Source: Endobugula sp965225895 (lineage in GTDB: Bacteria > Pseudomonadota > Gammaproteobacteria > Pseudomonadales > Cellvibrionaceae). Taken from it: DNA of 64,000 nt. Position numbers and translations under genes: made by a program. A model generated the notes under the pieces. It was given only the letters and a program-made list of their open reading frames with translations, ran no database searches and was not told where the DNA came from. Below, in pieces: positions 45,053-53,085 of this stretch. The DNA is taken from NCBI GenBank assembly GCA_965225895.1, contig CBDDBR010000011.1:2232001-2296000 (forward strand), given 5' to 3'. Each line of letters opens with the position of its first letter. Positions within the stretch are counted from its first letter, which is position 1.

Positions 45053-45869
45053 GATGATGCGAGCCTTTATTTTCATGGCTGTGGTCATGAGCGCAGCCAA
45101 TGTTACTTTCATTGACTACAGAGCCATGTATGTCGTGGTTATGATCGTGGTGGTGTGTATAAATAGCCACATTGGCTTCTGTAGGATGACCAAACAGTTC
45201 TAGATAGGCGGGATGGTTTGACACGCTCTCAGGGTGGCCATGGCAACAGATGTGTTGATTTAAGCAAACCACATGGTCAGTGGCAGCCATCACGATATGT
45301 AAATCGTGAGAAACCATTAATACGCCACATTGTAGTTCATCGCGCAATTGAGAAATGAGCGCATATAGCTTACTTTGGCCGACAACATCCACACCTTGCA
45401 CGGGTTCATCAAGTACTAATAATTGCGGCTGACGTAAAATAGCGCGTGAGAGTAAAACCCGTTGAATTTCGCCACCCGATAAATCGTGCATAGACGCATG
45501 GGCCAATTCACTGATGTTGGTTTTATCTAACGCGCTTTCGATTTCTTTTGTATGTTGGCGATGCTGCTTAGGAAACCCCAGTAATAAAAAGCGGCTGACC
45601 GATAAGGGCAATTGAGGGTTGAGCAGTAAGCGTTGAGGCATATAGCCTACAATAAGGTCAGGCGCACGAATCACTTGCCCTTGGCTGGGTTGACGTAAGC
45701 CTAATAAAATATTTAAAAGACTCGTTTTACCTGCGCCATTGGGGCCAATAATTGTGACAATTTCATTGGCGGATACGGATAAGTGAATGTCTCGTAATAG
45801 CATGCGTTGCTTGTCTTGCAGATAAACGGCCGATGCTTGTAAAAGGGGGGATGATGAAGAACGACTCAT
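45045..45869 (-). CDS. znuC: Zinc ABC transporter ATP-binding protein ZnuC
   Basis: ATPase of the zinc importer. 274 residues; Walker A is GPNGAGKTS, the signature LSGGEIQRVLLSRAI, Walker B LLVLDEP. The C-terminal about 40 residues are unusually His-rich (HHHDHNHDIHG, HDHSHEN, HHHG) and may bind zinc. The start overlaps the end of zur by 4 nt (ATGA), giving tight coupling with its own regulator. Confidence 0.95.
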   Translation of the reverse strand: MSRSSSSPLLQASAVYLQDKQRMLLRDIHLSVSANEIVTIIGPNGAGKTSLLNILLGLRQPSQGQVIRAPDLIVGYMPQRLLLNPQLPLSVSRFLLLGFPKQHRQHTKEIESALDKTNISELAHASMHDLSGGEIQRVLLSRAILRQPQLLVLDEPVQGVDVVGQSKLYALISQLRDELQCGVLMVSHDLHIVMAATDHVVCLNQHICCHGHPESVSNHPAYLELFGHPTEANVAIYTHHHDHNHDIHGSVVNESNIGCAHDHSHENKGSHHHG

Positions 45870-46351
45870 TCACGCGCCTCTGTTGACGCTGTTGTTTGGC
45901 ACTCTTGGCAGCACCCTAAAATCTCTAGCCATTGTTGCTGTATTTCAAATTGCTGTTGTTGTCCTAATTGCTCAATATGCTGGCAGAGAGTGGCGTCATT
46001 ACACTCACTGGCAGTATGGCATTGCGTACAAATTAAAAAATAGTTTGGGTGGTCTGTAGATGGTGATGGGCAGCCGATATAAGCATTGAGCGAGTTAATG
46101 CGATGAATCACCTTCATTCCCAATAAAAAATCGAGAGCACGATATACCGTAGGTGGTGCAATACGACGACCCGATGCCTCTGCGAGCATATCAATAAGAT
46201 CATAAGCGCCTAATGGTTTATGGCTTTGCCATACAAGAGCAAGTACTTGTTCGCGCAATGCTGTAAGGCGCGTTCCCTTTTCTATACAAAGGTTTCGAGC
46301 ATTATTCATTGCATCATCAATACAGTGTTGGTGGTTATGGCAACTGGTCAT
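45866..46351 (-). CDS. zur: Zinc uptake regulator Zur
   Basis: Fur-family repressor that binds DNA when loaded with zinc. 161 residues; the winged helix contains RLTALREQVLALVW and PPTVYRALDFLL, and the dimer domain has two CxxC pairs, CTQC and CQEC, for structural zinc. The N terminus CHNHQHC is also metal-binding in style. It is first in the zur-znuC-znuB operon and divergent from znuA, with a Zur box between them. Confidence 0.94.
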   Translation of the reverse strand: MTSCHNHQHCIDDAMNNARNLCIEKGTRLTALREQVLALVWQSHKPLGAYDLIDMLAEASGRRIAPPTVYRALDFLLGMKVIHRINSLNAYIGCPSPSTDHPNYFLICTQCHTASECNDATLCQHIEQLGQQQQFEIQQQWLEILGCCQECQTTASTEARE

Positions 46352-46416
46352 TGTCTTGTGCTCGAAAGTAAAGTCTTATAGAAAGCATAGGCCTTTGTGT
46401 GCACGCAGGTCATTTT

Positions 46417-46431
46417 TGTTATATTATAACA
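46417..46431. promoter_or_regulatory. Zur box between zur and znuA
   Basis: TGTTATATTATAACA is a perfect 15-bp palindrome that matches the core of the gammaproteobacterial Zur operator (GTTATAnTATAAC). It lies 66 bp from the zur start and 57 bp from the znuA start, so one bound repressor could shut off both divergent units. Confidence 0.9.
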
Positions 46432-46487
46432 TCCCCGTTCTGAAGTCACCTTGTTACCATAAGGTGTTAATTGGTTGCCGCTATTTT

Positions 46488-47438
46488 ATGAAAAATCGAA
46501 TGATTGCCTTATTGTTATCCTGTGTTATTAGTGTGTTAAGTGTGTCAGCTTTTGCTGAAAAACCATTAACGATTGTCACTACCATCGCCCCTTTAGGTGT
46601 TTTAGTGAATAGCATTGTCGGTGAGCGAGGGACTGTTGATGTACTGTTAGAAAATCAGGGATCTGGACATCATTACGCATTGACGATTGCAGATCGCCAA
46701 AAATTAGTATCAGCAGATGTTGCGCTATGGGTAGGTAAAGATTTAGAGGTTTTTTTGACCAAGCCGATACAGCAACGCTTAACACGTCAGAAGGCGGTAG
46801 TGACCGCTATGGACATAGCGGCTATTGATTGGCCAGATAGCCATTCTAATGAGAGCGCACACGAAGACCATCATGGCCATGATCACGGCGAGCACGACCC
46901 TCATGTGTGGTTAAACCCTATTAATAATGTACACATTATTGATGCGTTGGTGAAAGAGTTTGTGCAAATAGATCCTGCGAATGCCCAGTATTATCAAGAC
47001 AATGCAGAACAACAGAAAGCGCAGTTATATGCGCTTGATAAGCGTGTTATGGACATGATGGCGCCATTACAAAAAATCCCTTTTATCGTATCGCATCCTG
47101 CTTATACACACTTTGTGCATCGATATCATTTGCAACAAGCGGATTTTATTGCGATCACACCTGAGAAGAGTAGTGGTGCAAAGCACTTAGTGGCATTGCG
47201 TCAATTAAAGCAGGTGCGATGTGTGTTTAATGATTTTGGTGTGCAAAATAAAAAGGCAGAACAATTAGCGCAGTACTTGAATGCATCACTGGCAATACTT
47301 GACCCTATGGGAATCAAGGGCGATGTAAGCACTCACATTGACGCGCGACTACCAACCACCCAGCCGTCTGATGTCACGCATGTTATCGCGCAATTGGCGA
47401 ATGACTTTCATGCATGTTTGTCTGGTGCAGTGCAGTAA
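46488..47438 (+). CDS. znuA: Zinc ABC transporter substrate-binding protein ZnuA
   Basis: Periplasmic zinc-binding protein. 316 residues with a signal peptide (residues 1-22, ending SAFA-EK) and the His-rich flexible loop EDHHGHDHGEHDPHVW near residues 125-140; SHPAYTHFV and the C-terminal domain fit the family. ATG 46488 is chosen because it gives a clean signal peptide. The 3' end overlaps a convergent small gene by 56 nt. Confidence 0.93.
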   Translation: MKNRMIALLLSCVISVLSVSAFAEKPLTIVTTIAPLGVLVNSIVGERGTVDVLLENQGSGHHYALTIADRQKLVSADVALWVGKDLEVFLTKPIQQRLTRQKAVVTAMDIAAIDWPDSHSNESAHEDHHGHDHGEHDPHVWLNPINNVHIIDALVKEFVQIDPANAQYYQDNAEQQKAQLYALDKRVMDMMAPLQKIPFIVSHPAYTHFVHRYHLQQADFIAITPEKSSGAKHLVALRQLKQVRCVFNDFGVQNKKAEQLAQYLNASLAILDPMGIKGDVSTHIDARLPTTQPSDVTHVIAQLANDFHACLSGAVQ

Positions 47439-47688
47439 TAGAAGGTTTGGGTGGAATCAACAAACCACGATTTTGTAAGTATTCTCTATGCTCATCGCTG
47501 AGTTCATCACTAAAACAACTGAATGCGTCATAGACCCTATCGTCGGGTGATGTGCAGCTAAAACGCAGCAAGTTAATGGTGGATTTCATATCGGATAAGT
47601 GGTGTCGAACCCCCGTTTTTTGTCGAACTAATGTAGATAATTGCTGTAAGCGATAAACGCCCGCTTGTGAGAATAGTAAGGACTTCAT
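47383..47688 (-). CDS. Hypothetical protein convergent with znuA
   Basis: A 101-residue protein (MKSLLFSQAGVYRLQQLSTLV...) with no family I recognise. It has a plausible composition and a possible region of beta and helical structure around CTSPDDRVYDAFSCFSDELSD. Its last 56 nt lie antisense within the znuA coding region, which is possible but unusual. It starts at ATG 47688 without a strong ribosome binding site. Confidence 0.5.
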   Translation of the reverse strand: MKSLLFSQAGVYRLQQLSTLVRQKTGVRHHLSDMKSTINLLRFSCTSPDDRVYDAFSCFSDELSDEHREYLQNRGLLIPPKPSITALHQTNMHESHSPIAR

Positions 47689-47776
47689 TTTTTACTCAAT
47701 ATAAGAATCTAAAAGACATATATTCAGTATAGGTAAGGATTAAAAAAGCGTGGAATTAAATGCAATAGAGGGGAAT

Positions 47777-47831
47777 AAAAAAATCCCCGTACTAATCTAT
47801 TAAGGAGGAGAGTGATAAATTTAGTACGGGG
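47777..47831 (-). terminator. Intrinsic terminator on the minus strand
   Basis: An 11-bp perfect stem (CCCCGTACTAA at 47785-47795 with TTAGTACGGGG at 47821-47831) is followed on the minus strand by A and seven Ts. The plus strand has only a short T run, so the minus direction is preferred. No coding gene ends here on that strand, which is the main reason to propose an RNA gene. Confidence 0.75.
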
Positions 47832-47908
47832 TTTAAAAATAGTTAGACTTAACCAATTAGCTACTCACTAATATGTTACTTATGGTAACAAAAGTGTTTC
47901 CCTCGCGC
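47777..47908 (-). ncRNA. Candidate small RNA upstream of polA with a Shine-Dalgarno-complementary loop
   Basis: On the minus strand a promoter (TTGAGG at 47939-47944, 18-nt spacer, TAAAAT at 47915-47920) could start a transcript near 47908. It would contain a small hairpin TGTTAC-GTAACA (47874-47890) and end in the terminator at 47777-47831. The 25-nt terminator loop carries CUCCUCCUU, complementary to AAGGAGGAG. About 130 nt long, no open frame. Such loops occur in sRNAs that cover ribosome binding sites. It fills most of the 371-nt gap between the genes at 47688 and 48060. Confidence 0.45.
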
Positions 47909-48059
47909 AATCTTATTTTATTCAGGATAGATAAAAAGCCTCAAAATGGTTTGAATTAAGCAAAATAGTCAATTTATTCATCCTCATTGTGTATTTTCCT
48001 TTATTATTCCCTTCTCACAGATTACATACATTCACCCTCTACTTGACGTAAATATCACT

Positions 48060-50783
48060 ATGACTGCTCCCCTTATCCTTGTTGATGGATCTTCTTATTT
48101 ATACCGTGCTTTTCATGCCATGTTTAAGGCCGATTTACGTAATTCAGCGGGTGAACCTACAGGGGCAATTCGTACAGTAACCAGCATGTTGCGCCGCTTA
48201 CAAAAAGACTATCCAAGCAGTGTAGTGGTAGTTATTTTTGATGCTAAAGGCAAAACATTTCGCGATGATATTTATCCTGACTACAAGGCGAACCGCCCCT
48301 CTATGCCAGATGATTTACGGCTACAAATAGAACCTATACACCGTATTGTACGTGCGATGGGTCTGCCTTTATTAATGATAGAGGGCGTTGAAGCGGATGA
48401 TGTGATTGGCACACTCGCCCATCAAGCAACCCAGCAACAAGTGGATGTTGTGGTATCTACAGGTGATAAGGACATGGCACAGTTGGTTAATCAGCATGTC
48501 ACCTTAGTGAATACCATGACAGAAACTGTGATGGATGTGGCAGGAGTGAAAGAAAAATTTGGTATCCCCCCCGAATTAATTATCGATTTTCTTGCACTTA
48601 TGGGTGATAAGGTCGATAACATTCCCGGTGTTGCCGGTGTGGGAGAGAAAACAGCACTAGCTTTATTGCAAAATATTGGTGGTATTGACGCAATTTATCA
48701 AAATTTAGAAGCGATACGCAGTTTAGCCTTTAGGGGCGCCAAGAAAATGCCCGAAAAGCTCGCAGATAACGAAGCCGATGCCCGTCTGTCATATACCCTT
48801 GCCACCATTAAAACCGATGTAGATGTGGGTGTTTCGTTAAGCGACTTACAACAAAAAGATGTGGATACAGATACCTTGGCAGAGCTATACCAGCATTATG
48901 AATTCAACACATGGATTGATGAATTAGGTACAACAGCTAATTCAGCCGCTAGTCCACAGAAGCCAGAAATAGAGCAGGATTATCAAACAATATTTACCGA
49001 AGACGCATTGCAGGGGTGGATACAGCGCTTAAACGATGCGGATTTATTTGCCTTTGATACAGAAACAACCAGCTTGGATTATATGCAGGCACGTATTGTG
49101 GGTGTTTCTTTTGCTGTAAGCCCAGGGCAGGCAGCGTATGTACCCTGTGGCCATGATTATATGGGGGCACCGCAACAGCTATCGCTAACCGATGTGTTGG
49201 AAGCGCTCAAGCCATTATTAGAAAATCCTAATAAGGCCAAGGTGGGCCAAAACCTAAAATATGACCGTCACGTGTTACAGAACCATGGGGTAGACTTACA
49301 AGGTATTGCCTTTGATACCATGCTGGAATCGTATACATGTAATTCTATCGCCACGCGCCATGATATGGATAGTTTGGCGAGCTTTTATCTAGATATGAAA
49401 ACAATCCACTTTGAAGATGTGGCAGGTAAGGGTGCAAAACAGCTAACATTTAATCAAATTGCGGTTGAAGAAGCCGCCCCTTATGCAGCAGAAGACGCCG
49501 ATATTACACTGCGTTTACATCAAGCTATTTGGCCTAAGTTGCAACAAGAGCAGAGTTTACAAGCGGTGTTTAATGAGATTGAAATACCATTGCTACCTGT
49601 TATTAGCCGTATAGAACGTCAGGGTGCATTAGTTGATGCAAAATTATTAGGTGAGCAAAGTATAGGCATAGAACAGCGACTGCATGAGTTAGAAAAAGAA
49701 GCGTTTGATTTAGCAGGTGAAGCCTTTAATTTAAGTTCGCCTAAGCAGCTAGGCGCTATACTATTTGAAAAGCTTGAACTGCCAGTGATTAAAAAAACAC
49801 CTAAAGGTGCGCCTTCAACGGCAGAAGAGGTGTTACAAGAACTGGCCTTGGATTATCCTCTACCCAAGCTCTTAATTGAACATCGCGGACTGGCAAAATT
49901 AAAATCTACCTATACAGATAAGTTGCCATTAATGATTAATCCGCAAACCTCTCGCATTCATACGTCTTACCATCAAGCGGTGACTGCAACGGGGCGTTTG
50001 TCGTCATCGGATCCTAATTTACAAAATATCCCTATCCGTAATGCAGAAGGACGACGTATTCGACAAGCTTTTATTGCACCTACAGGATATAAAATTGTTG
50101 CAGCAGATTATTCACAAATTGAGTTGCGAATTATGGCGCATTTATCTGGAGATAAAGGTCTTATTCGAGCCTTTAACGAAGGTTTAGATGTGCATTGTGC
50201 AACGGCAGCAGAAGTCTTTGGTGTAAGTTTAGAAGAGGTAACGAATGAGCAACGCCGCAGTGCTAAAGCGATTAATTTTGGTTTAATTTATGGCATGTCA
50301 GCATTTGGTTTAGCTAAGCAATTGGGTATTGGTCGTTATGATGCTCAGCAATATATTGATTTGTATTTTGAGCGTTATCCTGGCGTACAACAATATATGG
50401 ACGCAACGCGCCAAACGGCCGCTGAACAAGGGTATGTTGAAACATTATTAGGACGGCGCTTATACTTACCTGAGATTAATGCCAGTAATGGTATGCGTCG
50501 TCAGGCCGCTGAGCGCACAGCGATCAATGCGCCTATGCAAGGTACCGCCGCTGATATCATCAAGAAGGCCATGATTGCTGTTGATGCGTGGTTACATAGT
50601 TGTGAAGCTGTTGATGCCAAAATGATCATGCAGGTGCACGATGAATTAGTATTAGAAGTAAAAACAGAAGATGTTGACGCTGTGAGTGAGCATTTGTCAC
50701 AATTAATGTCTCATGCGGTTGATTTATCCATCCCTCTATTAGTTGATATTGGTGTCGGGGATAATTGGGATGAAGCGCATTAA
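48060..50783 (+). CDS. polA: DNA polymerase I
   Basis: Replication-repair polymerase that fills gaps and removes RNA primers. 907 residues in three parts: 5'-3' exonuclease (about 1-290; LVDGSSYLYRAFHA, GDKDMAQLV, PGVAGVGEKTA), 3'-5' exonuclease (about 315-505; FDTETTSLD with catalytic Asp/Glu intact, so proofreading is likely) and the polymerase (about 530-907; AADYSQIELRIMAHLSGD, RRSAKAINFGLIYGM, VHDELVLEV). Candidate sRNAs flank it on both sides. Confidence 0.97.
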   Translation: MTAPLILVDGSSYLYRAFHAMFKADLRNSAGEPTGAIRTVTSMLRRLQKDYPSSVVVVIFDAKGKTFRDDIYPDYKANRPSMPDDLRLQIEPIHRIVRAMGLPLLMIEGVEADDVIGTLAHQATQQQVDVVVSTGDKDMAQLVNQHVTLVNTMTETVMDVAGVKEKFGIPPELIIDFLALMGDKVDNIPGVAGVGEKTALALLQNIGGIDAIYQNLEAIRSLAFRGAKKMPEKLADNEADARLSYTLATIKTDVDVGVSLSDLQQKDVDTDTLAELYQHYEFNTWIDELGTTANSAASPQKPEIEQDYQTIFTEDALQGWIQRLNDADLFAFDTETTSLDYMQARIVGVSFAVSPGQAAYVPCGHDYMGAPQQLSLTDVLEALKPLLENPNKAKVGQNLKYDRHVLQNHGVDLQGIAFDTMLESYTCNSIATRHDMDSLASFYLDMKTIHFEDVAGKGAKQLTFNQIAVEEAAPYAAEDADITLRLHQAIWPKLQQEQSLQAVFNEIEIPLLPVISRIERQGALVDAKLLGEQSIGIEQRLHELEKEAFDLAGEAFNLSSPKQLGAILFEKLELPVIKKTPKGAPSTAEEVLQELALDYPLPKLLIEHRGLAKLKSTYTDKLPLMINPQTSRIHTSYHQAVTATGRLSSSDPNLQNIPIRNAEGRRIRQAFIAPTGYKIVAADYSQIELRIMAHLSGDKGLIRAFNEGLDVHCATAAEVFGVSLEEVTNEQRRSAKAINFGLIYGMSAFGLAKQLGIGRYDAQQYIDLYFERYPGVQQYMDATRQTAAEQGYVETLLGRRLYLPEINASNGMRRQAAERTAINAPMQGTAADIIKKAMIAVDAWLHSCEAVDAKMIMQVHDELVLEVKTEDVDAVSEHLSQLMSHAVDLSIPLLVDIGVGDNWDEAH

Positions 50784-50938
50784 TTAACAAATGATGCCAT
50801 ATAGCGCAAAGAGGGATGCTTACCGTTTGGTTTAAACTATTTTTATTGGTAAGCGATTGATTTTAAAAGAAAAATAAAAAGTTTAAAAAAATGCAATTTT
50901 ATTTGAACTTTCTTTTCTTTGCCAAGTCATAGTTATGC
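50784..50938. other. polA 3' region with hairpin and candidate promoter
   Basis: After polA there is a 7-bp perfect stem GCTTACC at 50818-50824 with GGTAAGC at 50848-50854 and a 23-nt loop; only a short T run follows, so it is at best a weak terminator. A possible promoter, TTGAAC at 50903-50908 and CATAGT at 50928-50933 with a 19-nt spacer, would start a transcript near 50939. Confidence 0.35.
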
Positions 50939-51066
50939 CCCTAAGTCTCCATACTCTTAATGCCCCCTAATGCTAAGAGAGTAAGAAAAATGTTAGCCTT
51001 GAAATAAGCGGTATATGTAGTTTTCATTTTATGGCGCCCCAGCTATGCTGGGGTTTATTTTTTCAC
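50939..51066 (+). ncRNA. Candidate small RNA downstream of polA
   Basis: Between polA and the porin gene a putative transcript of about 130 nt would begin with GCCCCTAAG, contain a hairpin near 50954-50982 (ACTCTTA with TAAGAGAGT) that displays ATGCCCCCTAATGC in its loop, and end in the strong terminator at 51037-51066. No coding frame of note is present. E. coli Spot 42 and Pseudomonas ErsA are also encoded downstream of polA, so the location is suggestive, but I see no sequence similarity I can vouch for. Confidence 0.35.
51037..51066 (+). terminator. Intrinsic terminator upstream of the porin gene
   Basis: CCCCAGC, loop TAT, GCTGGGG, then TTTATTTTTT. Seven G:C-rich pairs with a T tract. 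It ends a transcript that reads from polA or from the candidate sRNA. Confidence 0.88.
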
Positions 51067-51140
51067 TTATTACCCTATTCTTTGTCCCTTTTTATACCCC
51101 AATTACTCTTCACTCTCTTAAGTGGCGTTAATGGCGCCAA

Positions 51141-51254
51141 ATGTAACTTAAATGTAAATATGACTCGAACTGTAGCCAAATCGCCTATTTATCATGCGCT
51201 TTTAGTCTAATAGACCAAAAAAAAATTGACATGCCTACCCCATCCCTATATAAA
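51141..51254 (+). promoter_or_regulatory. Porin promoter with upstream dyad and direct repeat
   Basis: TTGACA at 51226-51231 and TATAAA at 51249-51254 with a 17-bp spacer form a near-consensus promoter, 41 nt upstream of the porin start. Just upstream is an 11-bp palindrome GTCTAATAGAC at 51205-51215, and further up are two ATGTAAA/C half-sites 11 bp apart (51141-51147, 51152-51158), which recall a Pho box but sit too far from the -35. AGGGGG at 51283 serves as a ribosome binding site. Confidence 0.7.
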
Positions 51255-51294
51255 AAGCGCTCTTCATACTTAACCAAATATTAGGGGGCAAACC

Positions 51295-52299
51295 ATGAAG
51301 AAAGCTCTATTAGCTTTAGCAGTTGCGGGCGCAGCTGTATCTGCACAGGCAGACACATCAGTTTCAGGTCAAGTTAACTCGGCAGTATTATTCGGCGGTG
51401 ATGTTGATGATGCAACTACCGTTGATAACAATACTACGGGTACGCGTTTCCGTATCAAAAGCTCAAAAGAAGTGGGCTCAGTAAAATACGGCGCACGTCT
51501 TGAGTATCAATTTCAAGATAACCAGTCTAGCTCATTAGAAGATACTTTATCAGATGCAAGCGATCAAGATGCAGCAACTGTTGCTGCGAATGGTACGACT
51601 AGTACATCTGACTCAGAAGTACGTTATTCAGATGTTTGGATTTCTGGTAAAGCCGGTAAGTTAGGTATTGGTAAAGGTGACGGCGCAGCGAATGGTACAT
51701 TCGAAGCATCAGGTCTGCTTAACTTTTTAGGTAGCTCAGAGTCTCACCTATTATGGCAAGGTGCAACAGCACTTGCATACCGCGATATTGACGGTATTTC
51801 TCGTCAAAACCGCGTACGTTACGACAGCCCAAAATTAGGTGGTGGTTTCCGTATCGCACTTAGCTTAGATAATGGCGATGCCCAAGAGTTTGCTGTTAAG
51901 TATAAAGGCAAAATCCTTGGTGGTACTGTAGATGCACGTTACGGTATGGTTGATCGTGATGCGGGTGCAGTATCTGATGATGTAGAAAGCTATTCAGTTG
52001 CGTATAAGCATGATTCAGGCTTCGGTGTATCTTATTCTGATGCCGAAGACGATAATGCGGCTGGTGCAACACTAGAAGCTGATTGGATTCAAGTAGCTTA
52101 TGATTTTGGTGACTTCATTATTTCTTATGGTACAGGTGAGTCTGGTGCTGTAAGTGCAGTATCTGATGAGTTTGATACAGTAAGCCTTGTGTATAAGCCT
52201 GTTAAAGGTGTTGAAGTTTACTTAAACTTCGCAGACTTTGAAAATGCAACAGGTGTTAGCGGTGACGCAACAGCTATCGGTTCACGCTTCAAGTTCTAA
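51295..52299 (+). CDS. Outer-membrane porin
   Basis: 334 residues. Signal peptide at residues 1-19 (MKKALLALAVAGAAVSAQA), then alternating polar-hydrophobic strands of a 16-strand porin: FRIKSSKEVGSVKYGARLEY, YSDVWISGKAGKLGIGKGDG with the usual loop 3 area, and the C-terminal Phe (GSRFKF) needed for outer-membrane assembly. It resembles the proteobacterial general porins (porin_4). Strong promoter and ribosome binding site suggest high expression. Solute unknown. Confidence 0.88.
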   Translation: MKKALLALAVAGAAVSAQADTSVSGQVNSAVLFGGDVDDATTVDNNTTGTRFRIKSSKEVGSVKYGARLEYQFQDNQSSSLEDTLSDASDQDAATVAANGTTSTSDSEVRYSDVWISGKAGKLGIGKGDGAANGTFEASGLLNFLGSSESHLLWQGATALAYRDIDGISRQNRVRYDSPKLGGGFRIALSLDNGDAQEFAVKYKGKILGGTVDARYGMVDRDAGAVSDDVESYSVAYKHDSGFGVSYSDAEDDNAAGATLEADWIQVAYDFGDFIISYGTGESGAVSAVSDEFDTVSLVYKPVKGVEVYLNFADFENATGVSGDATAIGSRFKF

Positions 52300-52348
52300 T
52301 GTGAAGGGTTGATACCTATATGTTTGCACGTCTTTCGTGTAAATATCG

Positions 52349-52377
52349 AAAAGCCGAGTGTTATGCTCGGCTTTTTT
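52349..52377 (+). terminator. Intrinsic terminator of the porin gene
   Basis: AAAAGCCGAG, loop TGTTATG, CTCGGCTTTT with a T run, 50 nt after the porin stop. A 10-bp stem. Confidence 0.92.
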
Positions 52378-52468
52378 GTTTTTTAGAGTATGATCCTTTA
52401 AAATGCCAACCCAATAGCTAAGCTATGTTATGTTAGCGAAATACTGAATTCTTAATTATGGATACCTA

Positions 52469-52840
52469 ATGAAAAAGTCGTTTTTATTCTTATTACCCTT
52501 GAGTGTGATTCTTAGCGCATGTTCAGTTACTGGGCCTGCTGAAGACCAGTGGGATGCCGATAGAAAAACGGATGAAACCATTGATGTAGGCGGTTGGTTC
52601 GGTAAGGGCAAGTCTAATGAGGGCGCTACTGCTCGTACGGGTCGCGTGTATTCATCGTCTGAGTATAATACAGAGAATTTAGCGCTTGATGAGGAAAGCT
52701 TTAACGACTTTGAAGAGTTTAAGGCTTGGCGTCGTGCTCAAGAATCGGGTTCGATCGATGCACAAGAGTATCGTGACTGGGTGGAGTATCAGAAATATCG
52801 TCAATATAAGTCAGGTAAAAAGGCATCTACCCCTAAGTAG
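52469..52840 (+). CDS. Small lipoprotein with a Trp-containing repeat
   Basis: A 123-residue lipoprotein with lipobox LSAC at residues 15-18. After a disordered middle it carries two copies of a short helical motif: FEEFKAWRRA and AQEYRDWVEY, 15-16 residues apart. The same motif pair occurs in the lipoprotein encoded at 60263-60526, so they are paralogues. I know of no named family. It lies between the porin and the pstC Pho box. Confidence 0.7.
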   Translation: MKKSFLFLLPLSVILSACSVTGPAEDQWDADRKTDETIDVGGWFGKGKSNEGATARTGRVYSSSEYNTENLALDEESFNDFEEFKAWRRAQESGSIDAQEYRDWVEYQKYRQYKSGKKASTPK

Positions 52841-52883
52841 ATACTTGTTTTGCCAAATTAAGCCAGTGATATATGAATAGTTA

Positions 52884-52910
52884 AGCACAAGGGGATTTGT
52901 ACCTTGTGCT
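52884..52910. repeat. 9-bp inverted repeat upstream of pstC
   Basis: AGCACAAGG at 52884-52892 and CCTTGTGCT at 52902-52910 are exact reverse complements with a 9-nt loop. No T tract follows, so it may be a protein-binding site or a poor terminator for the lipoprotein gene. Confidence 0.6.
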
Positions 52911-52925
52911 ACTATATGAATATCA

Positions 52926-52943
52926 CTGTCATCTTTCTGTAAT
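52926..52943 (+). promoter_or_regulatory. Pho box upstream of pstC
   Basis: CTGTCAT, 4 nt, CTGTAAT matches the PhoB operator (two 7-bp half-sites spaced 11 bp start to start) at 13 of 14 half-site bases. A possible -10, TATTCT at 52954-52959, lies 10 bp downstream, the usual PhoB-dependent spacing. pstC starts about 140 nt further on. Confidence 0.85.
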
Positions 52944-53085
52944 AAAAGTTCCTTATTCTAACTCTACTGGTATGATAGTGCCGTTGGATCATCATATGGC
53001 GCAAAAGCAGCCTTTATGAATGTAAAAGCAGTTTGTGTACTACTGTCGTAAGTAACAGACTAGAATCTTGTTTTTGTGGAATCTT

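Noticed and set aside
47796..47860. A 13-codon GTG frame after AAGGAGGAG in the plus-strand loop
   Set aside because: The ribosome binding site is too close to the GTG and lies in a hairpin loop; the minus-strand terminator reading explains the sequence better.
51141..51158. Pho box for the porin gene
   Set aside because: The half-sites match only loosely and lie about 70 bp above the -35, whereas PhoB sites normally replace the -35; listed only as a possible element.
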